DNA of 15,570 bases from an uncultured Lachnospiraceae bacterium (GTDB lineage Bacteria; Bacillota; Clostridia; Lachnospirales; Lachnospiraceae), in contig CAJUED010000073.1 of assembly GCA_910585075.1 (NCBI GenBank), positions 1-15,570 on the forward strand, given 5' to 3'. The position numbers and the translations under genes are program-made. Each line of letters opens with the position of its first letter. Position 1 is the first letter of the stretch. This document shows positions 7,675 to 15,460 of this stretch, piece by piece. The notes below the pieces were generated by a model. The model saw only the letters and a program-made list of their open reading frames with translations. It was not told where the DNA came from and did no database searches.

Positions 7675-8538
7675 TCACTTTAATCCTGATGTCACAATTC
7701 CCTGTATAAAATATTTCTGGGCGCACAGGAACAGTGCAAACATTGGCAATGCCACCAACACGGAGCCTGCCATCATCTGGTTCCACATGATACCTGTGTC
7801 CGTCTTAAACATGGTAAGGGCAAGCTGAACGGTTCTCATATTCTCCGAATTTGTCATGATCAGCGGCCACATATAGTCGTTCCATACGGAAACTGCCTTC
7901 AAAAGTCCCAGCGTAGCCAAAATAGCCTTTGAGTTTGGAAGGTAAATGGAAAAATAGGTTTTCCACTTATTTGCCCCATCAATTTCCGCCGCCTCATCCA
8001 GTGACCGGGGGAAATTTTCATAAAACTGCTTACACAGGAACACACCATAGGAGCCGGAAACCAGCGGAATCACCAGACCGGCGTATGTATTGATCAACCC
8101 CGTTCCCCCTGTCCCAAACAGATTGTTACCCCCTGCAAAGGGGAACTGCGCCATGATCAGGAAGGTGGGAAGCATGGTTACCTGAGGTGGCATCATAAGG
8201 CCTATCATCAGGAACAAAAACATGATCTTGGCTCCCCGAAACCGCAGTCTTGCAAAAGCGTATCCTGCAATGGAATTAAACAGCAGGGAAAGTATCACAG
8301 CCGTTAAGGTAATTACTAGAGAGTTCTTAAAATATACCAGCCAGTTTCCTGTCCCCATGGCGTCCCTGTAATTATCCAGTGAAAATTTCTCCGGAAACAG
8401 GTGGAAAACCGGCGACTGTATTTCCGCCATTGTCTTAAAAGACGTCATAAACATCATGATAATCGGCACCAGCATTATAAGAGAAGCAATGCTCATCACG
8501 ATAATCCATATAATCTGATTTCTTTTCTCTTTCTTCAT
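7675..8538 (-). CDS. CUT1 sugar ABC transporter permease, MalG-like
   Basis: A 287-residue inner-membrane permease of the carbohydrate uptake transporter 1 family, forming the channel with the MalF-like partner encoded just upstream. It begins with a short basic tail (MKKEKRNQ), then a membrane segment at about 10-32 and some five more. The cytoplasmic EAA loop that docks the ATPase is present: LDEAAEIDGANKWKTYF followed by a proline about nine residues later. An early FMTSFKT motif is typical of MalG-type subunits. The ATG has AGGAGG six bases upstream, and only 17 bases separate it from the previous gene, so the two permeases are co-translated. No ATPase gene is present, so a shared MsmK-type ATPase elsewhere is likely. 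The substrate is not readable from the sequence; the nearby sulfatase suggests a sulfated sugar. Confidence 0.93.
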   Translation of the reverse strand: MKKEKRNQIIWIIVMSIASLIMLVPIIMMFMTSFKTMAEIQSPVFHLFPEKFSLDNYRDAMGTGNWLVYFKNSLVITLTAVILSLLFNSIAGYAFARLRFRGAKIMFLFLMIGLMMPPQVTMLPTFLIMAQFPFAGGNNLFGTGGTGLINTYAGLVIPLVSGSYGVFLCKQFYENFPRSLDEAAEIDGANKWKTYFSIYLPNSKAILATLGLLKAVSVWNDYMWPLIMTNSENMRTVQLALTMFKTDTGIMWNQMMAGSVLVALPMFALFLCAQKYFIQGIVTSGLK

Positions 8539-8555
8539 CCTAATCCTCCTATAAC

Positions 8556-9458
8556 CTATGACACGTCTACATCCTGCCCGCCGCTTCCATATTTAAAAAT
8601 CAAAATTGTAACCAGAATGGAAAAGGCTAACAGCATAACGGACATTGCGCTGGCATACCCCATCTTAAATTCCAGAAAACCTCTCCTGTAAATCTGATGT
8701 ACAATCGTGGTTGTCATTTTAAGAGGGCCGCCGTTGGTCATAATATTCACCTGTTCAAATACGGAAAAGCTGTTCACAACCCCTGTCACCAACAGGAAAA
8801 AGGTGGTAGGCCGCAGCATGGGCCAGGTGATATACCAGAATTTCTGAAGGGCCGTACCGCCGTCAAGGGAAGCCGCCTCATACAGGGAATCTGGAATAGA
8901 GGTAAGTCCTGAGAGGAAAATAACCATGGAGTAGCCGCAGCTTTTCCAGATACTCATCAGGATAACGCAGAACATTGCCATATTGGGGTCCTGGAGCCAC
9001 ATTTTAGTGGATGCGCCAAAGCTTTTCAAAATCATGTTGAGTACCCCGTAAGTAGGGTCAAAGATCCACAGCCATACCATGGAGATACACACCATGGACA
9101 TAACGTTGGGTATGTAAAAAGCTGTCCGAAACAGTGGCAGGAGCTTTGATTTCCTGTATAACAGCACCGCCACCAAAAGTCCCAGCGCCAGCTGCGGGAA
9201 AAGGGTAAATACGCTGTAGAAAAGTGTATTTTTCACAGAAATTAAGAAGTCTCCGTCTGTAAAAAGATTGATGTAATTTTTAAACCCAACCAGCTCCGGG
9301 GTGGTATACATATTAAAATTCGTGATACTGTAATAAAACACCACAAAAATCGGAACCAAAATGAATATGGTAAATATGCAGTACGCAGGGAAAATCATAA
9401 CGTAAGCGCATTTATCATATCTGCCCTTGCTTTTTTTCATGCCTGTACTTTTATTCAC
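8556..9458 (-). CDS. CUT1 sugar ABC transporter permease, MalF-like
   Basis: A permease of about 300 residues, partner of the MalG-like subunit. After a basic N-terminus it has a first membrane helix (YVMIFPAYCIFTIFILVPI) and the family-typical SITNFNMYTTPELVGFKNY segment leading to the periplasmic-side loop. The EAA loop is YEAASLDGGTALQKFW followed by the conserved proline in ITWPMLRP. Start choice: a GTG at 9464 lies one base from the GGAGG site, too close to use. The in-frame GTG at 9458 sits seven bases from it and is preferred; an ATG at 9440 lacks a site. The gene follows the binding-protein gene after an 87-base gap that contains a terminator-like hairpin. Confidence 0.92.
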   Translation of the reverse strand: MNKSTGMKKSKGRYDKCAYVMIFPAYCIFTIFILVPIFVVFYYSITNFNMYTTPELVGFKNYINLFTDGDFLISVKNTLFYSVFTLFPQLALGLLVAVLLYRKSKLLPLFRTAFYIPNVMSMVCISMVWLWIFDPTYGVLNMILKSFGASTKMWLQDPNMAMFCVILMSIWKSCGYSMVIFLSGLTSIPDSLYEAASLDGGTALQKFWYITWPMLRPTTFFLLVTGVVNSFSVFEQVNIMTNGGPLKMTTTIVHQIYRRGFLEFKMGYASAMSVMLLAFSILVTILIFKYGSGGQDVDVS

Positions 9459-9475
9459 TCCCACTCCTCCTTTTT

Positions 9476-9520
9476 AAAAATCCGGTATCCGCCAAAGCCT
9501 AAACTTATGCAGATACCGGA
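9476..9520 (-). terminator. Intra-operon terminator-like hairpin
   Basis: TCCGGTATC (9481-9489) and GATACCGGA (9512-9520) are a perfect 9-bp stem. On the minus strand the stem is followed at once by TTTTT (complement of 9476-9480). It lies between the binding-protein stop and the first permease. Partial termination or 3' end protection here commonly lets the binding protein be made in excess of the permeases; that use is inference. Confidence 0.65.
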
Positions 9521-9545
9521 ATGAGCTTACTATGCTTTTATTTTG

Positions 9546-10901
9546 TTATAGATTGTCAATTTCCTTCTGAATCTCCTCAGCCGCCTTATCAAGAGCCGTC
9601 TTAGGATCTTCCACGCCATAGGCAACGCGCTCCATAGCGTCATTAACCGCATTAAATACGGCGTTTGAATATGCCACTTTAGGTGAACCTACCCCACAGG
9701 CAACGGAATCATAAATAACCGCATTGCTCTCAGGATCTTCCGCGATATACTTTTCCTTTAAGGATTCTCTTACAGGGGGCACGCCCATCATCTCATAACG
9801 TGTCCATGCAACATCTGCTGATGAAGCATACTCGATAAATCTCCACGCTTCCTCCTTATGAGGTGTCTCACCGCTCATAAACATAAAGCCCATGCCGCAG
9901 AAGGTAGCCTGTTTCTCTTTCTTTATGGGCGCTGCCATTGCAATCTTACCTGCAAGGGCTCCGCTGTTCCAGTTTGCAAAATCAGTAGTATTCGCATAAG
10001 TCATGGCTGCAAGACCGCTTCCGAAAGGATTGTTGTCACTGCTGCTGCTGTCCCAGGGAATCGTCCCTTCGTCCTCAAGCCTCTTTAAAAATTCAGCAGC
10101 TTCCACCGTCTTATCGGAATTGCACAGAACTGTATTGTTATCTTCATCCACCAGGTTCTTTTCGCCATTTGCCAGTGCAAAAATGGTCAGATAATGCTGT
10201 TGGCCTGAACCTGATGAGGGAACGCTCAGGCCGGTCTGTACCACATTGTCGCCTTCTTTTTTCACCAGCTTTTTATGGTATTCCTCAAGCTCATCCCATG
10301 TGGTGGGCGGGCTCTCAGGGTCAAGTCCTGCTTCCTCAAACAGTTCCTTGTTGTAAATAAGGAGACGCACATCCGGCTGTGTTGCAATGCCGTAAAGTGT
10401 TCCGTTAATGGTTCCAAGGTTCAGGGCGCTTTCCATATAATCATCCTTGCCGTCCCAGTCTGCGGTAAATTCATCTAAAGCCGCATACTGCCCAAGAGGC
10501 ACTCTCACACCCATGGAAGCCAGTGTGAAGTCAATCACATCAGGAGCTGTCCCTGACGCAAACCCTGTATTTAACTTGGTCTCAAAATCATCGCCGTAGC
10601 TGCATTCCTGATACTCGATCTCAATATCCGGATTGGCTGTCTCAAAATCCGCAATCACTTTATCCCAAAATGCCTTTTTCTCAGCGTCCGTACCTGCTCT
10701 TAAGAATGTCAGCTTCACCTTCTCTCCGGAAGCCGCTTCCCCGCCTCCGGCATCCTGTCCGGCCGCATCCCCATCTTCCTGGGTCTCCCCTGCCGGCTGA
10801 TCTTTGGAGACAAGCTCCTCTGTCCCTTTGTTTCCACAGCCTGCCATACCCAGAACCATGGCCATACCCAGAAGGGCGCACATAACTTTTTTAAACTTCA
10901 T
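9546..10901 (-). CDS. Sugar-binding lipoprotein of a CUT1 ABC transporter
   Basis: An extracellular solute-binding protein (family 1) of about 451 residues that captures the sugar and delivers it to the two permeases encoded next. The N-terminus is a lipoprotein signal peptide: basic MKFKKVM, a hydrophobic stretch and the lipobox LGMAGC with the lipidated cysteine at residue 22. A flexible Gly/Ala/Glu/Asp linker follows to about residue 60. The mature domain begins with VKLTFLRAGTD and contains the family-typical YEQ-like IEYQECSYGDDFETKL, GTAPDVIDF and a late EEAWRFIEYASSADVAW segment. Start choice: the GGAGG site abuts the ATG at 10907, so the ATG at 10901, six bases from the site, is preferred. 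It is the first gene of the transport unit, 280 bases after the response regulator, with a terminator between. Confidence 0.93.
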   Translation of the reverse strand: MKFKKVMCALLGMAMVLGMAGCGNKGTEELVSKDQPAGETQEDGDAAGQDAGGGEAASGEKVKLTFLRAGTDAEKKAFWDKVIADFETANPDIEIEYQECSYGDDFETKLNTGFASGTAPDVIDFTLASMGVRVPLGQYAALDEFTADWDGKDDYMESALNLGTINGTLYGIATQPDVRLLIYNKELFEEAGLDPESPPTTWDELEEYHKKLVKKEGDNVVQTGLSVPSSGSGQQHYLTIFALANGEKNLVDEDNNTVLCNSDKTVEAAEFLKRLEDEGTIPWDSSSSDNNPFGSGLAAMTYANTTDFANWNSGALAGKIAMAAPIKKEKQATFCGMGFMFMSGETPHKEEAWRFIEYASSADVAWTRYEMMGVPPVRESLKEKYIAEDPESNAVIYDSVACGVGSPKVAYSNAVFNAVNDAMERVAYGVEDPKTALDKAAEEIQKEIDNL

Positions 10902-11050
10902 CTTCATCCTCCTTTACTGCTTTTTTAACTTCCTAAACTCCTTATCAAATAACCGTGTCATCCTGAAATTCGTAGCCTGACTGAATATATCGGAAAATAT
11001 TCTCACTGTTCTACGTTTCATCACCATTTCTTTGATGGTTATATTGTACG

Positions 11051-11099
11051 AAAAAAAGAGTACAAGTTCCATGCTTGCAGTTAACACTTCCTTGTACTC
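11051..11099 (-). terminator. Rho-independent terminator or leader attenuator after the response-regulator gene
   Basis: GAGTACAAG (11058-11066) and CTTGTACTC (11091-11099) form a perfect 9-bp stem around a 24-base loop. On the minus strand a run of seven T follows (complement of 11051-11057). It lies about 85 bases past the response-regulator stop and about 150 bases ahead of the binding-protein start, so it insulates the regulatory genes from the transport genes. No second, competing stem was worked out, so attenuation is only a possibility. Confidence 0.75.
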
Positions 11100-11181
11100 A
11101 ATTTCATTTTTTTATGAAAAAATTTTATGTAGTTTAGAAAAAATTCCGTACTTTTGTATTTTATTTTGACTTTTTGTATTT

Positions 11182-12795
11182 TTATCTCATTTTCCGGTAT
11201 TCCAGCGGGGAACACCCGTAATGCTCTTTAAAAACCCGGCTGAAATGGGCTGAATCAAAGAATCCCACCTGCTCCGCAATCTCTCCTACCGACAGCCTGC
11301 TGTCCTTTAACATGACCCGGGACCGCTCAAGCCGTACCTCCTGTAAATAGCTGCTGAACTTTTTCCCCGTCTCCTTTTTAAAAAGTGTGGAAAGGTAGGG
11401 CTTGCTCAAAAATACCGTATCCGCCATCTGCTCCAGGGATATCCTTTCTCCCAGATGCTCATCCACATACCGCATCACTTCCTCCACGGAAGACGAGTAC
11501 TGCCCCTTTCCTCGCTTTTCCTGCAAAAGGCCGCACAGATAGTCCACCTCGTTCTTCACAGCATCAATCAACTGCTTTAGGTCAAAGGTCTCTCTGCCCA
11601 TCAGAAACCTGGCACCTCCCACCCTTTCTTTTTCTTCCTCATTTAATACATATTCCCACAGACTGTGGCGGTAAGCCGACAAAATCTCATCACAGAGGGC
11701 CTTCACATAAGCCGGGTGAAGGTAGGAGGCCTTTTTCACATTATCTAAAAATCCATCCAGTTTTTCCGCCGCCCCGTCATAATTGGCTTCCTCCAAATAT
11801 TTCGTGATTTCTTTGATATCCTGATTAAAGTATAACTCACCTGGCTCCTGATTCATGGAAACCCGCATATCATCATACTGCCAGGCCCCGGGCAGACCGA
11901 AAAAGACCCTGTTTTCTCTTGCCGCCGCTGCCTGCCGGTACATTTCCATCAAATTCCCATCCCCCTGCATCCTGCTGATACCCAGATACAGGTTCATCCC
12001 TGTGTGAATATGTAAAATATCGGAAAGCCGGCCCATCAGGTCAGCACGCTCCGCCTCTGTGTCATGCAGATATCCCAAAATAATAGACTGATTTCCCGCC
12101 CGGAAAAAGGCGCCCCGGATTTGTTCCTGCTCCAGAAACAAATCGAGCAATTCCTCCCCAGCTCTGCTGGTAGCATTGCTGGTAGCTTTGCTGGCGGCAT
12201 TGCCGGCAACCCTGCTGATAGTCTCCCCGGTATCCTGCCTTTCCATATAAATATCCACGATAACCAGCTTTGCCAAATCCTGCAGATCCCCATCGCACCC
12301 GAACACTTCCGCCAGCTCGTCCGTTCCGGCCCCTTCCTGTTTCATCAGACTGGCAAAAGCCATTCCTCTTTCGTTTCCCGGCTGTTTTGTTTCCTTTTGC
12401 TCCTTCTGAGGCCGTCTTTGTGCCAGATAAACGGCCGCGTCCTGTAAAATCTTCTGCAAAGCCTCCTTTGTAATCTCAGGCTTTAATACAAACTCCTGGG
12501 CCCCCAGCCGCATGGCCTGACGGGCATACTGAAACTCGTCGTAAGCGCTTAAGATAACCTTATAAGATGTATGCCCCATCTCCAAAAGCTTTTCCAGAAC
12601 TTCAAGCCCGTCCATGACAGGCATCCGTATATCGGTAAAAATAACATCTGCTTCCTTTCCCTCTGTCAGGTAATCAATGGCCGCCTTTCCGTTGGAAAAC
12701 ACACCCTCCACCTGATAATCTCCCGGAATCTCCTCCAGCTTTTTCTTAAGCCACTGTCTGGTAATTCCCTCATCTTCAATAATCATAATTTTCAT
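11182..12795 (-). CDS. YesN-like response regulator, AraC-family DNA-binding
   Basis: A 537-residue two-component response regulator. The receiver domain (about 1-120) shows the acidic pocket E7-D8-E9, phospho-acceptor D55 in FTDIRMP, S83 in LSAYDEF and K105 in LKPEI. A middle region of about 300 residues, common in YesN proteins, contains a short repeat linker at about 190-210. The C-terminus (about 435-537) has two helix-turn-helix units of the AraC family, including ISLEQMADTVFLSKPYLS and SVGEIAEQVGFFDSAHFSR. The start is the ATG at 12795, with GGGAGGG upstream and the receiver fold beginning at once; the frame is open further upstream but that extension lies inside the kinase gene. It overlaps the kinase gene by 20 bases, so the pair is translationally coupled. 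It probably activates the sugar-transport genes. Confidence 0.93.
   Translation of the reverse strand: MKIMIIEDEGITRQWLKKKLEEIPGDYQVEGVFSNGKAAIDYLTEGKEADVIFTDIRMPVMDGLEVLEKLLEMGHTSYKVILSAYDEFQYARQAMRLGAQEFVLKPEITKEALQKILQDAAVYLAQRRPQKEQKETKQPGNERGMAFASLMKQEGAGTDELAEVFGCDGDLQDLAKLVIVDIYMERQDTGETISRVAGNAASKATSNATSRAGEELLDLFLEQEQIRGAFFRAGNQSIILGYLHDTEAERADLMGRLSDILHIHTGMNLYLGISRMQGDGNLMEMYRQAAAARENRVFFGLPGAWQYDDMRVSMNQEPGELYFNQDIKEITKYLEEANYDGAAEKLDGFLDNVKKASYLHPAYVKALCDEILSAYRHSLWEYVLNEEEKERVGGARFLMGRETFDLKQLIDAVKNEVDYLCGLLQEKRGKGQYSSSVEEVMRYVDEHLGERISLEQMADTVFLSKPYLSTLFKKETGKKFSSYLQEVRLERSRVMLKDSRLSVGEIAEQVGFFDSAHFSRVFKEHYGCSPLEYRKMR
12166..12225. repeat. Degenerate 12-bp tandem repeat inside the response-regulator gene
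   Basis: Five back-to-back 12-base units run from 12166, starting GCTGGTAGCATT, GCTGGTAGCTTT, GCTGGCGGCATT and then two diverged copies. The unit is a multiple of three, so it encodes a four-residue repeat (NAAS, KATS, NATS) in the linker after the receiver domain, at about residues 190-210. Copy number could vary between strains without breaking the frame. Confidence 0.7.
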
Positions 12796-14605
12796 AATGA
12801 CTCCCTCCCTGCAACTTATCCGTAGTTCGGGCCGGCATCCGCATGTCAATCCTGATTCCCCCAAAGGTAAGTTCTGAAACCGAAAGCCCGCTGTCCTTTC
12901 CAAAGGAAAGCCTGATACGCTCCTGCACATTTCTGATACCAATACTGCTGACCTGCCCTTCCTGGCAGTCCCCGCCGGCGGCAAGAAGCCTTTTTATCTT
13001 CTCAACATCCGCTCCCTCCCCGTTGTCATAAACGCTGATGAGCAGATCCTTTTCCTCTATTTTCGCCTGCACACAGATATATCCCATATCCTTCTTCTGC
13101 CCAAAGCCATGGGAAATGGAGTTTTCCACCAGAGGCTGCACGGAAATCCTGGGCACCAAAGCCTCCGCTGCCTCCTCATCCATTTGAATTTCCCATTCAA
13201 AGGTATCCTGATACCGGTTTTTCATCAAAACCAGATAATTTTCCAAAGACTCCATCTCCTCCTTCACCGGAATCAGCTCCCTGTAGTCCGAAAAAGTCCT
13301 CTTTAAAAGCTTTGCCAGTGCCAAAAGAGAATTATCCGCCTGCTCCTTCATATCCATTTCCACCAAAAAGCGGATGGAAGCCAGGGTATTGTACAGAAAA
13401 TGCGGATTGATCTGGGCCTGCAGGGCATTCAATTCCAGAACACGCTTTTCCTCGTCCCTTTCCCCAAGCTGACAGATCAATTCCTCGATTCTTCCAATCA
13501 TTTCATTAAACTGCCTGCTCAGCTGGCCAAATTCATCCTCCGTCTCCACCTGGGAACGGACGCTTAAATCGCCCCTGTAGGCCGTGTGCATGTCCGCTTT
13601 CAGCCGCTGCACCGGCCGGCTGATATATTTCGCATTGTATACGGACATAAACAGCGCCAGCAGAAAATAAATCACAGCCACCCCCACAATCAGAAGATAG
13701 CTTCTGTTGCCAAACCAGGCGCTTTTCTGCATGGTCTCATACATAACAATCTTCCAGCCCGTAACCTCATTGGTTGTAAAGCAAATCTGGGAATAAATCC
13801 CATCCATGGCCGCCGGGAAATATCCATAATCATAATTTAAAAGCTTGTCCAGATACTTTTCCGAGCTGATGTACTTTCCAATGAGCTCCCTATCCGTACA
13901 GCTTAAAATCCTCCCTGTGTCGTCCATCAAAAATACTCTTTGATTTTCCTGCCTGACCCCGTCTTCAAACAGCCTGATAAACTGTTCCTGCTGAATACTC
14001 ACATCCATCAGACCGATATACCTGCCACTGCTCAAATGCCGGAGCAGCCGCACCGCCCGAACAATACTATCCTCATCCCGGCCAAACTCTCCGCTTGCGT
14101 AGGTTGGAATATAACGGATGCGGCTGCTCTCAAAAAGGGCGTCATACCATTCCTCTTTTTTCAAAGACTCCAAATCCGAAAATACAAATTCCGTATCCCC
14201 ATTTCCAAGAGAGGAATAATTGTACCCGTTTTCCCCTAAAATCTCCAGATAATATCCCGTATCCCCATAATAAACCCATCTGCTGCGCAAAAAATTTTCC
14301 ATTTTCTTTTTTGCGGTTCTCTCCTCATACTCACTTTCGAACTTCTTTTGAGAGAGCAGACTGTTTACCTCCTCATTGCTGAAAAAGAAGTCCGAATAAA
14401 CCACGATATTTTTCAGCATGTCCTCCATGTTCCCGTTGATCTGATTTAAAATGGACAGCCTCGACTGATTCAGCCGCTGGTTCGCTTCCGTCTGCACAAA
14501 AGAAATAATCTGCCAGGATAAAAGCAGACAGGGGAGCGCAAAAAGCAGAACATTGGACAGCAGTATTTTTTTCTGTAAATTCATCCTCCGCAAATATTTT
14601 CTCAT
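12776..14605 (-). CDS. YesM-like sensor histidine kinase
   Basis: A membrane sensor kinase of about 609 residues, partner of the overlapping response regulator. Membrane segments lie at about 14-37 and 302-323 and enclose an extracytoplasmic sensing region of about 265 residues that looks like the Cache-type domain usual in YesM proteins. A HAMP linker follows (YISRPVQRLKADM to about residue 375). The His_kinase (PF06580) region has the phospho-accepting histidine in AQINPHFLYNTL, about residue 402. The ATPase domain shows PLVENSISHGFG, YDNGEGAD and SIGIRNVQERIRLSFG. Start choice: a GTG at 14617 lies one base from the GAGAGG site, so the ATG at 14605, eleven bases from it, is preferred; a later ATG at 14584 is possible. 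The ligand is unknown; the locus suggests a sulfated or other host-derived sugar. Confidence 0.92.
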   Translation of the reverse strand: MRKYLRRMNLQKKILLSNVLLFALPCLLLSWQIISFVQTEANQRLNQSRLSILNQINGNMEDMLKNIVVYSDFFFSNEEVNSLLSQKKFESEYEERTAKKKMENFLRSRWVYYGDTGYYLEILGENGYNYSSLGNGDTEFVFSDLESLKKEEWYDALFESSRIRYIPTYASGEFGRDEDSIVRAVRLLRHLSSGRYIGLMDVSIQQEQFIRLFEDGVRQENQRVFLMDDTGRILSCTDRELIGKYISSEKYLDKLLNYDYGYFPAAMDGIYSQICFTTNEVTGWKIVMYETMQKSAWFGNRSYLLIVGVAVIYFLLALFMSVYNAKYISRPVQRLKADMHTAYRGDLSVRSQVETEDEFGQLSRQFNEMIGRIEELICQLGERDEEKRVLELNALQAQINPHFLYNTLASIRFLVEMDMKEQADNSLLALAKLLKRTFSDYRELIPVKEEMESLENYLVLMKNRYQDTFEWEIQMDEEAAEALVPRISVQPLVENSISHGFGQKKDMGYICVQAKIEEKDLLISVYDNGEGADVEKIKRLLAAGGDCQEGQVSSIGIRNVQERIRLSFGKDSGLSVSELTFGGIRIDMRMPARTTDKLQGGSHYENYDY

Positions 14606-14641
14606 CCCCGTCCACACCTCTCAAAAACATACTTCATACAA

Positions 14642-14669
14642 ATTATGTCCTTCATCAAAATTGTCACAA
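14642..14669 (-). promoter_or_regulatory. Possible promoter of the kinase-regulator operon
   Basis: On the minus strand TTGTGA (14669-14664) and CATAAT (14647-14642) are separated by 16 bases, about 40 bases ahead of the kinase start. Matches are 4/6 and 5/6 with slightly short spacing, so this is tentative. Confidence 0.35.
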
Positions 14670-14837
14670 AATAATGTAAGCAAATTTTAACATTTCGACA
14701 TTTTATTTTCAACCGGATTTCTTTCACACACATCTCCGCCGTAAGCTGCATTGTAACATTTCACACAAGCTGACCTGTCTGAACTGTTACGTTCCACACG
14801 CCGCCTACACTGCGTAAACAAGTTATCCCAATATACA

Positions 14838-14908
14838 AATACCGGCTCTCCACAAAATGTTTTTACCCTTTCAAAATCATGGTAATTACATTTTAAGAGA
14901 ACCGGTAT
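14838..14908. repeat. 71-bp imperfect palindrome downstream of the DUF1858 gene
   Basis: The arms (14838-14860 and 14887-14908) pair over about 20 positions, anchored by AATACCGG / CCGGTATT, then CTCT / AGAG, and AAAATGT / ACATTTT. An inner TTACC / GGTAA extends the stem toward the centre. It begins about 28 bases after the DUF1858 stop on the minus strand, but no U-tract follows. It may act as a 3' stabilising hairpin or be a dispersed palindrome. Confidence 0.6.
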
Positions 14909-14936
14909 TCTGGTAAAGCAAGCTCTGATTTTCTTT

Positions 14937-15128
14937 TTACAGTGCCTCGATTTTAGCCATCAAATCATTGATATCCATGCCATGCACCATAGCTGCTTCT
15001 TCAAGGCTTTCCGCCTGTGCGGAAGGACATCCCAGACAATGCATCCCAGCTTCCATCAAAACAGGAGCAACCTCCGGATTTGTTCTTAAAATCTCGCCAA
15101 TTGTCATATCTTTACTAATCTGTGCCAT
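14937..15128 (-). CDS. DUF1858-family redox disulfide protein
   Basis: A 63-residue cytosolic protein of the DUF1858 type, related to the 'hybrid-cluster-protein-associated redox disulfide' family. It starts MAQISKDMTIGEIL and carries the hallmark MHCLGCPSAQAESLEEA with a CxxC pair (residues 31 and 34), followed by HGMDINDLMAKIEAL. The cysteine pair suggests a thiol/disulfide or metal-related redox role, but the molecular function of the family is not settled. The start is the ATG at 15128, with AAAGGAGG nine bases upstream; an in-frame start 13 codons earlier lies on the far side of that site and is unlikely. The gene is divergent from the pyruvate formate-lyase gene, which may only reflect a shared anaerobic setting. 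Confidence 0.9.
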   Translation of the reverse strand: MAQISKDMTIGEILRTNPEVAPVLMEAGMHCLGCPSAQAESLEEAAMVHGMDINDLMAKIEAL

Positions 15129-15167
15129 ATCACATAACCTCCTTTTGTAAAATTCATCACCTTCCAT

Positions 15168-15214
15168 CCAAATAATCCCGCTACCCTCAAATGAATAGTA
15201 TCCCGTTTATTTGG
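15168..15214. repeat. Inverted repeat in the DUF1858 leader
   Basis: CCAAATAA (15168-15175) and TTATTTGG (15207-15214) are perfectly complementary with 31 bases between. It falls between the putative promoter and the ribosome binding site of the DUF1858 gene, so it would be transcribed and could form an RNA stem or act as an operator. Confidence 0.4.
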
Positions 15215-15226
15215 AGATGCTACATT

Positions 15227-15255
15227 AGTATAATACTTTACCCGCCTTCCTGCAA
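15227..15255 (-). promoter_or_regulatory. Possible promoter of the DUF1858 gene
   Basis: On the minus strand TTGCAG (15255-15250) and TATACT (15232-15227) are separated by 17 bases, about 100 bases ahead of the start codon. The -10 match is good (5/6) and the -35 weak (3/6). Confidence 0.4.
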
Positions 15256-15430
15256 GCCCCAACCTTACAGCAGGTTTAAAATAGTTGTTTTCAGAATTTC
15301 CTGACCGACCGCGGCACCTGTGCCAGCGGCCTGATCACCACTTCAAAAGCAGTATAAACAAATTTTACAAAAAAATTATAAATTTTCCCTAAAATCCGTA
15401 CTTTGTTCATAAAAAAGTACACTCTTTGCC

Positions 15431-15460
15431 TTGACTCGCCGCAAGCTAATAACATATAAT
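15431..15460 (+). promoter_or_regulatory. Promoter of the pyruvate formate-lyase gene
   Basis: TTGACT (15431-15436) and a perfect TATAAT (15455-15460) with an 18-base spacer form the best promoter in the window, about 70 bases upstream of the start. AGGAGG follows at 15514-15519, ten bases ahead of the ATG. Confidence 0.7.

Larger units (their letters stand above)
14606..14936. other. Intergenic region upstream of the sensor-kinase gene
   Basis: About 330 bases with no credible gene. It holds a weak minus-strand promoter for the kinase-regulator pair (14642-14669), AT-rich sequence to about 14710, and a 71-bp palindrome (14838-14908) that lies downstream of the DUF1858 gene. Nothing recognisable was found between about 14710 and 14837. 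Confidence 0.6.

Noticed and set aside
10990..11025. Possible catabolite-repression (cre) site ahead of the binding-protein gene
   Set aside because: On the minus strand ATGAAACGTAGAACA has a central CG but is offset by one base from the cre consensus, giving three mismatches at conserved positions.
12796..12984. 63-codon upstream extension of the response-regulator frame
   Set aside because: It lies inside the kinase gene, while the ATG at 12795 has a good GGGAGGG site and begins the receiver domain directly.
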